Below are positions 1 to 7,438 of a DNA stretch of 64,000 nucleotides, piece after piece. The stretch is taken from the NCBI GenBank assembly GCA_963766605.1, contig CAVYAT010000003.1:186001-250000 (forward strand). The letters are read 5' to 3'. Below the pieces are notes generated by a model that ran no database searches, had not been told where the DNA came from, and worked only from the letters and a program-made list of their open reading frames with translations. Each line of letters begins with the position of its first letter. Position 1 is the stretch's first letter. Origin of the DNA: AC-49 sp963766605. Its GTDB lineage: Bacteria; Actinomycetota; Thermoleophilia; Solirubrobacterales; Solirubrobacteraceae. Made by a program: the position numbers and the translations under genes.

Positions 1-1
1 C

Positions 2-262
2 ACCGTCGACGGGCGCATCTGGGTGCGGGTCACCGCACGCCCCGGCGAGCTCGTGCTCGCCGTCACCGACCTGCGGCCGGGCGGCGGGCAGGAACTGCTC
101 CGCGACTCCGCGCTGCCTGGCGTCGGCAACGTGCTGGAGCGCGTCGCCGACGACGTATCCCACCGCGAGGCCGGAGACAGGTCAGGTGAGGAGCTGCTGC
201 TCGCGCTCGGCTTCGAGCCCGGCACGCGCAACAATCCCGAGAAGGCGACCGATGCAGCCTGA
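2..262 (+). CDS. RsbW-like anti-sigma kinase, C-terminal part
   Basis: The reading frame is already open at the left edge (codon phase begins at base 2), so the N-terminus lies outside. The visible 86 residues fit the end of a HATPase_c_2 anti-sigma kinase: a beta-hairpin VRVTARPGELVLAVTD, a glycine-rich lid-like stretch LRPGGG, then a helix LERVADDVSHRE and a last strand ending GEELLLALGF. The N-box and most of the ATP site are not visible. Its last 11 bases overlap the start of the STAS gene, the usual arrangement of partner-switching pairs. It probably binds and phosphorylates that partner and holds a SigF/SigB-type sigma factor. A DUF or other ATPase tail cannot be excluded from so short a piece. 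Confidence 0.6.
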   Translation, partial: TVDGRIWVRVTARPGELVLAVTDLRPGGGQELLRDSALPGVGNVLERVADDVSHREAGDRSGEELLLALGFEPGTRNNPEKATDAA

Positions 263-614
263 GTTCGCACTCACCCAGGAGCCGCTGCCCGACGGCGGAC
301 TCGTGATCGCCGTGCGCGGCGAGATCGACCTGTTCACGGCCCCTGAGCTCAAGGCCGCCCTCACCGAGGCGATCGAGGGCGACATCAGGCGGATCGTCGT
401 CGACCTGACCGAGACCGGCTTCCTCGACTCGACCGCGCTCGGCGTCCTGATCGGCGCGCTGAAGCGCCTGCGCTCCCGCGACGGGCGCCTGACGATCGTC
501 AACGTGGACGAGAGCATCGCCAAGACGTTCGAGATCACCAGCCTCGACCAGATCCTGACGATCTGCGCGACCCGCGACGAGGCGATCGCCGCGTTGGATC
601 AGGCCGCCGCCTGA
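252..614 (+). CDS. STAS-domain anti-anti-sigma factor (RsbV/SpoIIAA-like)
   Basis: A 120-residue single STAS domain, the usual size for RsbV/SpoIIAA. The signature is complete: GEIDLFTAPEL in the first strand-helix unit, IVVDLTETGFLDSTALGVL around the phosphorylatable serine (the S of LDST, near residue 58), and a C-terminal helix. In this family the unphosphorylated form binds the anti-sigma kinase and frees the sigma factor. The ATG at 252 lies inside the end of the upstream RsbW-like gene, so translation is probably coupled. A matching SigF/SigB-type sigma gene lies 1 kb away on the opposite strand; that they form one circuit is inference. Confidence 0.9.
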   Translation: MQPEFALTQEPLPDGGLVIAVRGEIDLFTAPELKAALTEAIEGDIRRIVVDLTETGFLDSTALGVLIGALKRLRSRDGRLTIVNVDESIAKTFEITSLDQILTICATRDEAIAALDQAAA

Positions 615-629
615 GGGCGGCGGCTGCGC

Positions 630-1541
630 TCAGGCCTTGGTCTTCGCGCCGGCGCGCGGCTTGGGCTTGGCCTTGGCCTTGGCAGCCGCCGGGGCGGCCT
701 TCGGCTTCGCCTTGGCCCGCGCCGGTTTGCGCGGCGTCGCGCCGGCGCTGGCATCGCGAGCCTTGACCGCGTCAAGGCTCGCCTTGAGCGCGCTCATCAG
801 GTCGGGGACGGGTGTGTCGTCCTCCTCGCGGACCGGCTGGACGGCGATCTGCTCGCCGGCCGCCTTGCGCTCTATCAGCGACATCACCTCGTCGCGGTAC
901 TCGTCTCGGTACTTACTCGGCTCGAACTCGTCGGCCAGCGACTCGACGAGCTGCTTGGCGATGTCGAGCTCGCGCTTGGTCGTCTTGACGTCGCCGGCGT
1001 CGGGCACGTCGTCGAGCGTGTCGGCCGGGACGACCTCGTCGGCGAACAACATCGTCGCCATCCCGAGCACGTCGCCCATCGGGCGGATCGCGACGAGCTG
1101 CTCCTTGGAGCGGATGACGACGCGCGCGACGCCGACTCGTCCCGTCTCGCGCATCGCCTCGAGCAGCAGCCGGTAGGGCTTGGCACCGCCCGGGCCGGGC
1201 GCGAGGTAGTACGGATGGTCGTAGTAGATCGGGTCGATCTGGTCGAGCTCGACGAAGTCCTCGATGTCGATCGTCCGCGTGCGGGTCGGATCGAGCGCGT
1301 CGAGCTCCTCGGGCTCGATCACGACGTAGCGCTCGGGCGACAGCTCGTACCCCTTGACGATGTCCTCGTAGGCAACCTCGTCACCGGTCGACGGGTCGAC
1401 CCGCTTCTGGGCGATGCGTACGCCCGTCGTCTTGTTGAGCTGGTGGAAACGGACCGTCTTGCGGTTGACCGCGCTGTACAGCTTGACCGGCACGCTGACC
1501 AGGCCAAAGCTGATGGCGCCGGTCCAGATGGAGCGGGGCAT
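630..1541 (-). CDS. ku: Ku protein, non-homologous end joining
   Basis: A 303-residue bacterial Ku. It opens with the family hallmark MPRSIWTGAISFGLVSVPV and keeps FHQLN, GYELSPERYVVI, YYDHPYYLAP and TKRELDIAKQLVESL. A basic Lys/Ala/Pro-rich tail from about residue 265 probably adds DNA contacts, as in other actinobacterial Kus. Ku homodimers ring broken DNA ends and recruit LigD, which is not in this window. The ATG at 1541 is chosen because Ku proteins start right at this motif; an in-frame ATG at 1574 would add 11 unconserved residues. The gene lies 52 bp downstream of the SigF-type sigma gene on the same strand, so the two may be co-transcribed. Confidence 0.95.
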   Translation of the reverse strand: MPRSIWTGAISFGLVSVPVKLYSAVNRKTVRFHQLNKTTGVRIAQKRVDPSTGDEVAYEDIVKGYELSPERYVVIEPEELDALDPTRTRTIDIEDFVELDQIDPIYYDHPYYLAPGPGGAKPYRLLLEAMRETGRVGVARVVIRSKEQLVAIRPMGDVLGMATMLFADEVVPADTLDDVPDAGDVKTTKRELDIAKQLVESLADEFEPSKYRDEYRDEVMSLIERKAAGEQIAVQPVREEDDTPVPDLMSALKASLDAVKARDASAGATPRKPARAKAKPKAAPAAAKAKAKPKPRAGAKTKA

Positions 1542-1593
1542 ACCGGCATCTTCGCCGATCGCCGGGCTTTCCATTCGCGCCGCAGGACCAATT

Positions 1594-2337
1594 TCAGGCA
1601 GCGGCCTCGCGCAGACGGGCGATCGTCTGGCGGATGAGGCGCGACACCTGCATCTGCGAGACGCCGATGCGCTCGCCGATCTCGGCCTGCGTCAGGTCCT
1701 GCTCGAAGCGTAGGCGCAACACCTCGCGCTCACGCGGCGTGATCGTCGCCAGCAGCCGCTGGAGCGTCGCGCGCTGCTCGGCCAGCTCGAAGCCCCTGTC
1801 ATCGCCGCCGAGCGTGTCGGCGAGGCTCGCGCCGGCGTCGTCCTCACTGCCGCGCGGCGCGCTGAGCGACGTGGCCCGGTAGGCGCCCGACGCCTCGAGT
1901 GCCTCGAGCACCTGCTCCTCGGTGGAGCCGACCGCCTCGGCGATCTCGGTGACCGACGGCGGGCGGTGCAGGTCGTTGGTCAGCGTCGACACGGCACGGT
2001 CGACGGTCAGGGTCAGCTCCTGGAGGTCGCGTGGTACCCGCACCGACCAGGTGCGGTCGCGGAAATGGCGCTTGATCTCGCCGAGGATCGTCGGCACGGC
2101 GAAGCTCGAAAACGCGACATCGCGCGTCGGGTCGAAGCGGTCGATCGCCTTGACGAGCCCGAGCGAGGCGACCTGGACGAGGTCGTCGAGCGGCTCGTCG
2201 CCACGTTGGTAGCGCCGGGCGAGCTGCCGCGCGAGCGGCAGGAAGCGCTCGATCAACTCGGCGCGCTCGGCGCCGGCAAACAGCGCCCGGTCTTCCTGAG
2301 CGCGTGTGCTGGGGTCTGGGTTGCCGCGCCCGTTCAT
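1594..2337 (-). CDS. SigF/SigB-family RNA polymerase sigma factor
   Basis: A 247-residue group 3 sigma factor with regions 2, 3 and 4. Region 2 has the core-binding DDLVQVASLGLVKAIDRFDP and the -10-reading FSSFAVPTILGEIKRHFRD. Region 3 has LHRPPSVTEIAEAVGSTEEQV. Region 4 has ITPREREVLRLRFEQDLTQ and the helix-turn-helix EIGERIGVSQMQVSRLI. This is the SigF/SigB/SigG type controlled by RsbW/RsbV partner switching, and such partners lie at 2-614. The start is set at the ATG at 2337, just before the conserved part; a longer frame to 2445 has no family-like sequence. Ku follows on the same strand. Confidence 0.93.
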   Translation of the reverse strand: MNGRGNPDPSTRAQEDRALFAGAERAELIERFLPLARQLARRYQRGDEPLDDLVQVASLGLVKAIDRFDPTRDVAFSSFAVPTILGEIKRHFRDRTWSVRVPRDLQELTLTVDRAVSTLTNDLHRPPSVTEIAEAVGSTEEQVLEALEASGAYRATSLSAPRGSEDDAGASLADTLGGDDRGFELAEQRATLQRLLATITPREREVLRLRFEQDLTQAEIGERIGVSQMQVSRLIRQTIARLREAAA

Positions 2338-2451
2338 GCGTGCGCGGCCCGTATGGGCCTTGAATCCACGTCGACGTCCTTCGAATCGAACGCCGGGACT
2401 CTGAGGCGCTAGGGGCAGGGAAGCGATGCCATCTGGGCTTCCCAATGTCCA

Positions 2452-2457
2452 TAGTAT
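2452..2457 (+). promoter_or_regulatory. -10 box (TAGTAT) for the ANTAR gene
   Basis: TAGTAT lies 9 nt upstream of the GTG start at 2467. This spacing puts the transcription start within about three bases of the start codon, so the mRNA would be nearly leaderless. No good -35 hexamer is visible. Confidence 0.5.
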
Positions 2458-2466
2458 CTAACCGCT

Positions 2467-3081
2467 GTGGGGGATACACGCGATTCGGGGGCTGGCCTGC
2501 GTGTCCTCGCTGCCGACGAGGACCAAGCCGCGCTGGAAGCGACCGCGGCGGTCCTCGAAGGTCTCGGGCACGAAGTGACCGCGTTGGCGATCGGCGTCCG
2601 CGAGGCCGCCGACCTGATTGCGGCCGACGATCCCGACCTGTCGCTGGTCGTCGTCCACGACGACCACGAGCACGCGCTGGCGCTGGTCGAGGAGCTCAAC
2701 GAGTACTCGACCGGTCCGGTGATCGTCGTGCTCACCGAGCTCGACGCGCAGCTCGTCGGCGAGGCGGCGCAGCGCGGCATCACCGCGTTTGCGCAGACGA
2801 TGGAGCCCGAGGCGATCCAGAGCGCGATCGCGCTGGCCGTGGAGCGCCATCGCGAGTTCGAGGCGCTCAGCGAGAAGGTCGACCAGCTCCAGGGGGCGCT
2901 CGAGCGCCGCGCGACGATCGAGCGCGCCAAGGGGATCCTCATGGAGCGTCACTCGGTCAGCGAGCGCGACGCCTTCGAGATGCTGCGCGCGCACGCCCGC
3001 TCGCGCAGCACGCGCGTCGTCGACATCGCCGCGGCGGTCGGCGAGGGCCACGCGCTGCTGCCGGGCCCCGGCGGCGGGTAA
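2467..3081 (+). CDS. Response-regulator-like ANTAR antitermination protein
   Basis: A 204-residue protein with a receiver-like domain (about 10-125), a coiled linker (130-145) and a C-terminal ANTAR domain with the hallmark RRATIERAKGILMERHSVSE and the following helices. ANTAR domains bind paired hexaloop hairpins in nascent RNA and prevent termination. The receiver looks degenerate: the acidic pocket DEDQ is present, but the usual phospho-aspartate position after the third strand reads VVVHDD, and the conserved lysine near the end of the domain is missing (ITAFAQTM). Control by phosphorylation is therefore doubtful. The start is a GTG placed by the TAGTAT box. The YihY gene begins 9 bp downstream. 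Confidence 0.88.
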   Translation: MGDTRDSGAGLRVLAADEDQAALEATAAVLEGLGHEVTALAIGVREAADLIAADDPDLSLVVVHDDHEHALALVEELNEYSTGPVIVVLTELDAQLVGEAAQRGITAFAQTMEPEAIQSAIALAVERHREFEALSEKVDQLQGALERRATIERAKGILMERHSVSERDAFEMLRAHARSRSTRVVDIAAAVGEGHALLPGPGGG

Positions 3082-3090
3082 CACGCCGGG

Positions 3091-3984
3091 ATGGGCGGTC
3101 CCGAATCGATCCGGCGGACGATCTGGCAGGCGTGCAAGAACTTCGAAGCCCACCAGCTGACCGACGCAGCGGCGGCCCTGACGTACTACGCGGCGATGTC
3201 GCTGTTCCCCGGCATCCTGCTCGCGCTGACGCTGCTCGGTGTGCTCGGAGACCACGGGACGGTCCAGGCCGCGGCCAACTACGTGACCCGCCACGGTGCC
3301 GATCCGACGACGACGCAGGCCGTCAAATCGGTGCTGCGATCGATGGTCGACAGCTCGGCCAAGGGCCTGGGGCTCGCCCTGCTGATCGCCATCCTGCTGG
3401 GCCTCAACGCCGTGTCGGGCGCGTTTGCGGCGTCGGGCCGCGCGCTGAACCGGATCTTCGACGTCGACGACTCGCGTGGCTTCGTCCACAAGCGACTCGT
3501 CAACCTGGCGATCGCGGCCGTCGTGATGACGCTGGTCATCATCGTGCTCGCGGCCATGTTCGTCGGCGGCCAGATCGCCGACGACCTGTTCGAGAACACG
3601 ATCGGGCTCGGGTCGACGGCGGCGGGGATCTGGTCGATCGTGCGGTTCCCACTGGCGCTGTTCGTGGCACTGGTCGTCTACGCGCTGGTCTATGCCTATG
3701 CACCCGATGTCCACCCACGCCGGCTGCGCATCGTGACCCCCGGCGGCGTCGCCGGGGTTGTCGTGTGGATCCTCGCGTCGGCCGGGTTCTTCGTCTACGT
3801 CAAGAACTTCTCGCACTACGGCACGGCCTACGGCATCGCCGGCGCGATGATCATCCTGCTGCTGTGGCTGTGGATCGGCGCGTGCGCGTTCCTGCTCGGC
3901 GGCGAGCTCAACGCCGCGTTCGCCCAGCGCAAGGCGCGCCGCCGCGCGGCCACGGTCACGCCGGTCGAAGCGACCGCTCCGTGA
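3091..3984 (+). CDS. YihY/BrkB-family integral membrane protein
   Basis: A 297-residue inner-membrane protein with about six hydrophobic helices. Family features are the N-terminal TDAAAALTYYAAMSLFPGILL, the central AVSGAFAASGRALNRIFDV, and the C-terminal FSHYGTAYGIAGAMIILLLWLW followed by LLGGELNAAF. The family was once called ribonuclease BN in error; its real function is unsettled (transport or envelope roles have been proposed). It lies 9 bp after the ANTAR gene and is probably co-transcribed. Its last 29 bp overlap the end of the convergent helicase-nuclease gene. Confidence 0.92.
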   Translation: MGGPESIRRTIWQACKNFEAHQLTDAAAALTYYAAMSLFPGILLALTLLGVLGDHGTVQAAANYVTRHGADPTTTQAVKSVLRSMVDSSAKGLGLALLIAILLGLNAVSGAFAASGRALNRIFDVDDSRGFVHKRLVNLAIAAVVMTLVIIVLAAMFVGGQIADDLFENTIGLGSTAAGIWSIVRFPLALFVALVVYALVYAYAPDVHPRRLRIVTPGGVAGVVVWILASAGFFVYVKNFSHYGTAYGIAGAMIILLLWLWIGACAFLLGGELNAAFAQRKARRRAATVTPVEATAP

Positions 3985-6900
3985 GCTCGGGCGGGTGCTC
4001 GCACAGCGCCGCCCGCCCGGGGCAGGTCGCGCACAGGCCGAGCCACGGCCGGTCGCTCGGCGCGAAGGCGCCGGCCAGCAGCGGCGCGGCGCGCTGCTGA
4101 AGCTGCGCGGCAAGACGCGGTGCGTCGGCCGCCTCGAAGCGAGCGACGACCGGTTCGGCGGGGCGCTCGAGATACAGGTGACAGACGTCGACGCTGGTCG
4201 CACCGTCGCGCAGCGCGGCCAGCGCGTAGATCGCGCGCTGAACGCCGTAGGACCGCTGCACGGCCGCCTCGAGGTCGGCATCCGGCGCGACGACGTCGGT
4301 CTTGTAGTCGACGACGACGGCGGCGCCGGAGCGCTCTCGGGCGACGACGTCCACGACGCCGTTGACCAGCGGGCCGTCGTCGGACAGCAGGAAGCTGAAG
4401 CGGTGCTCGCGTCGGACGTCGTCCGCTCCGCCGGCGCGCTTGAGCAGGTCGGTGTCGATCGCCGCCTGCACGAGCCGCAGCAGGTCGGCCCGGCCCGCCT
4501 CGTCGAGCTCCGTCTCGTGGCGGGCGGCGACCGCCTCCAGGCGCTCGAGTGACGGCAGCTGCGGGGCGCGCAGGTCGACCTCCTCGAGCAGCTCATGAGC
4601 CAGCGTGCCGCGCAGCAGCGCCTCGATCGGCAGCTCGTCATGGCCCCCGGGCGGCGGCGGCACGATGCTCGTGAACTGCGGCGGCGGCTCGTCGGGCGCG
4701 AGGCGCAGGATCCGCTCGAGGTAGAAGCGGTAGCCGCACTCCTCATACGACGACAGCGCCGAGTAGCTGAGCGTTTCGACCGGCGCGGGCGCGGGCCGAT
4801 CGGCGCCGTCGCCCGCGTCGAGCCCCGGCAGGGCGGCCTGGCGCTCGGGCGCCGGCGGCTGCGTCCCCGGAGGAGCAGCCGGGTTCAGGGACGTCGTGCG
4901 CAGGACCGCTCCGACGGTGTCGGGCGCGTTGCGCACGAGCTCGACGCCGCCCGCCAGCCAGCTGGGCGCGTCGTCGGCCAGCAGCTGCTCGACGTCGGGG
5001 ACGAACGCCGGACCGAGCCACGAGATCGGCGGCGCGCCCGGCTTGGGCGCCGGCCAGCGCCCGGGGCGGGCGCCGCCGCTGAGGATCAGCAGCTCGCGGG
5101 CCCGCGTGCAGGCGACGTAGAAGATCCGCCGCTCCTCGGCGTCATCGGCCGCGCGCTGCTCGGCCTCGAGCTCGTCGAGCTCCAGCGCGTCCTCGCGGCT
5201 GCCGTCGAGGCCGTAGAGCCGCAGGCCGATGCGACCGTCGGCGCCGAGCGCCAGCAGTGGCGAGGCGAGGTTGCCCTGGCGGCCGAGGTCGGCGACCACG
5301 ACGACCCCGAACTCCAGGCCCTTGGCGGCGTGGATCGTCATCAGCCGCACCGCGTCGAGGCCGGCGAGGTCGACCGGGGCCTCGGGCTCGCGGGTGGCCT
5401 CGGGCTCGAGCTCCGCGTTGGCGCGCTCGACGAGCGCGCGCACGTCGCGACCGTGGCGTTCCTCGAATTCGGCGGCGAGGCGGATCAGCTTGTGGACGTT
5501 GGCCAGCCGGCGGCGGCCCCCGGGCAGCGTCAGGACACGCTCGTCGTAGCCCGTGCGCGCCACGACCCGTTCCAGTAGCTCACCGAGCCCGAGCCGCGGA
5601 GCGAGCTCGCGCTCACCCGCGAGCGACGCCGCGAACGCGCTCGCCTTGGCCGCGTCTTCTCCGGGCAGGGCGGGCGGCTGGGCGAGCCGGTCGACAATCG
5701 CCGTGCGGTCGGCGCGGGCGGCCGCCGCCAGCAGCGCCAGCCCGTCGGAACTGATGCCGACCAGCGGCGAGGCGAGCACGCCGAGCAGCGCGGGCTCGTC
5801 GCGCGGATTGACGAGCGCGGCGAGGTACGACGTGAGGTCCTGGATCTGCTGGCGCGCCCAGAAGCCGCGGCCGCCCGACGCGAGCGTCGCCACTCCGGCG
5901 TCCTGGAGCGCGCGCTCGTAGGTCGGCAGGTCGGTGCCGGCGCGCAGCAGCACGGCGATGTCGCGCGCGGCGAACTCGCCGCCGGAGATCAGGTCGGCCA
6001 CACGCTGGGCGACCAGCCGCGCCTCGGCCGCGCGCCACGCGTGCCGGGTCGGCAGCGAGCCGAGGTCGGGCGCGCCCTCGTCCGCCCACCCGTCGGTGTC
6101 GGTGACCAGCAGCTGCACCGCAGCGCGCTGCGGACCGGGTTCGCGCTGGGCGGCGAGCGGCGTCGCGTGCTCGCTCAGCAGCGGGGCGAACGCGTCGTTG
6201 AGTGCGTCGATGAGCGCCGGGCGGGCGCGGAAGTTGCCGGCCAGCGTCGTCGCCGCGCCGGCGGGACGCAGCGCGGCGCGGCGGCGGGCGAACAACTCGA
6301 CCGTCGCGTGGCGGAAGCCGTAGATCGACTGCAGCGTGTCGCCGACGTAGAACGTGTTGTCGCGGTCGAGGCGGTCGAGGATGTCGAGCTGGAGCGGGCT
6401 CGTGTCCTGGAACTCGTCGACCATGATCGAGGCGAAGCGTCCGGCGTAGGCGTCGGCGACGGCGGGCGCGTCCGCCAGCAGGTCGCGCGCACACAGCTGC
6501 AGATCGTCGAAATCCAGCCCGGCAACCGCTCGCTTGGCGGTGGCGAAGGCGGTGTCGAAGCGCGCCAGCAGATCGTCGATCAGGACCAGCGCGGCACCGG
6601 CCCGCTGGTCGTGGACCGCCTGGGTGTAAGCGTCGTGGGCGGCGCGATAGGCGGCGCAGGCCGGGCCCGACAGCGCTTTGACGTTCGCCCCGCCGAGCTT
6701 TGCGCCGGCCAGCGCCCGGGCCCCGGGGATCTCGTCGCGCGCCCGCAGCGCCGCGCAATGCTCCAGCGCCGCGCGTGCGCCCGCGACCGTGACGCCGCCG
6801 GCCAACGGGCCGATCTCGGCCGTGGCGGCGACCGCGGCCTCGTCGAGCTCGGCGCGCAGCGCGGCGACGTCGGGAGGGATGTCGACCCCACCCACCCACG

Positions 6901-7438
6901 GCAGCCGGGGGCGGGTCTGGCCGGCGCTGCGGCGCTCGTCGTAGGTGGCGAACACCATCGCGCGGAGGTTGTCGGGCGAGTAGGCGGCGACGAGGTCGAG
7001 TGCCGGCGCGCTGCCGTCGGCCAGCAGCCCGGCCAGCGCCGTGTCGAACGCGCCCTCGCGCAGGGCCCGCGTCTCGGCGCCGCCGAGCGTGACGAACGCC
7101 GGGTCCAGGCCGGCGGCGACCGCGTTGAAGCGCAGGATCCGCGCGCACAGTCCGTGGATCGTCGAGATCCACGCCGACTCGGTGTCCTGGGCCAGGCGCC
7201 GCTCGCCGAGGTCGAGAAGCGCGTGGCGGACCCGGGCGCGCATCTCCCCCGCCGCCTTGTCCGTGTAGGTGATGGCGAGGATCTCGTCGGGCGTGACGCC
7301 GTCGTCGAGGACCGCGCGCACGAAGCGCTGGACGAGCACCGTCGTCTTGCCCGAGCCGGCGTTGGCGGCGACGAGCAGCCGCCCACGGCGGCGCCCGACC
7401 GCCTCGGCCTGCTCGTCGGTCAGCCGCAGCTCGCTCAC
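3956..7438 (-). CDS. addA: AddA-like UvrD-family helicase with RecB-type nuclease domain
   Basis: A 1160-residue superfamily 1A helicase joined to a nuclease. Helicase motifs in order: Walker A AANAGSGKTT (about residue 30), Ia ITYTDKAAGEM, II VDEFQDTSPLQ, III GDTLQSIYGFRH, V MTIHAAKGLEF and VI FYVACTRARELL. The C-terminal nuclease has GVVDVVA and VVDYKTD. Cysteines in SYEECGYRFYL and in the end segment CATCPGRAALC fit a four-Cys iron-sulfur clasp. It starts inside the end of the partner gene (4 bp overlap). Together they should process double-strand breaks for RecA loading. The clasp is not found in Bacillus AddA, so this subunit resembles both AddA and AdnB-like forms. Confidence 0.9.
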   Translation of the reverse strand: MSELRLTDEQAEAVGRRRGRLLVAANAGSGKTTVLVQRFVRAVLDDGVTPDEILAITYTDKAAGEMRARVRHALLDLGERRLAQDTESAWISTIHGLCARILRFNAVAAGLDPAFVTLGGAETRALREGAFDTALAGLLADGSAPALDLVAAYSPDNLRAMVFATYDERRSAGQTRPRLPWVGGVDIPPDVAALRAELDEAAVAATAEIGPLAGGVTVAGARAALEHCAALRARDEIPGARALAGAKLGGANVKALSGPACAAYRAAHDAYTQAVHDQRAGAALVLIDDLLARFDTAFATAKRAVAGLDFDDLQLCARDLLADAPAVADAYAGRFASIMVDEFQDTSPLQLDILDRLDRDNTFYVGDTLQSIYGFRHATVELFARRRAALRPAGAATTLAGNFRARPALIDALNDAFAPLLSEHATPLAAQREPGPQRAAVQLLVTDTDGWADEGAPDLGSLPTRHAWRAAEARLVAQRVADLISGGEFAARDIAVLLRAGTDLPTYERALQDAGVATLASGGRGFWARQQIQDLTSYLAALVNPRDEPALLGVLASPLVGISSDGLALLAAAARADRTAIVDRLAQPPALPGEDAAKASAFAASLAGERELAPRLGLGELLERVVARTGYDERVLTLPGGRRRLANVHKLIRLAAEFEERHGRDVRALVERANAELEPEATREPEAPVDLAGLDAVRLMTIHAAKGLEFGVVVVADLGRQGNLASPLLALGADGRIGLRLYGLDGSREDALELDELEAEQRAADDAEERRIFYVACTRARELLILSGGARPGRWPAPKPGAPPISWLGPAFVPDVEQLLADDAPSWLAGGVELVRNAPDTVGAVLRTTSLNPAAPPGTQPPAPERQAALPGLDAGDGADRPAPAPVETLSYSALSSYEECGYRFYLERILRLAPDEPPPQFTSIVPPPPGGHDELPIEALLRGTLAHELLEEVDLRAPQLPSLERLEAVAARHETELDEAGRADLLRLVQAAIDTDLLKRAGGADDVRREHRFSFLLSDDGPLVNGVVDVVARERSGAAVVVDYKTDVVAPDADLEAAVQRSYGVQRAIYALAALRDGATSVDVCHLYLERPAEPVVARFEAADAPRLAAQLQQRAAPLLAGAFAPSDRPWLGLCATCPGRAALCEHPPELTERSLRPA

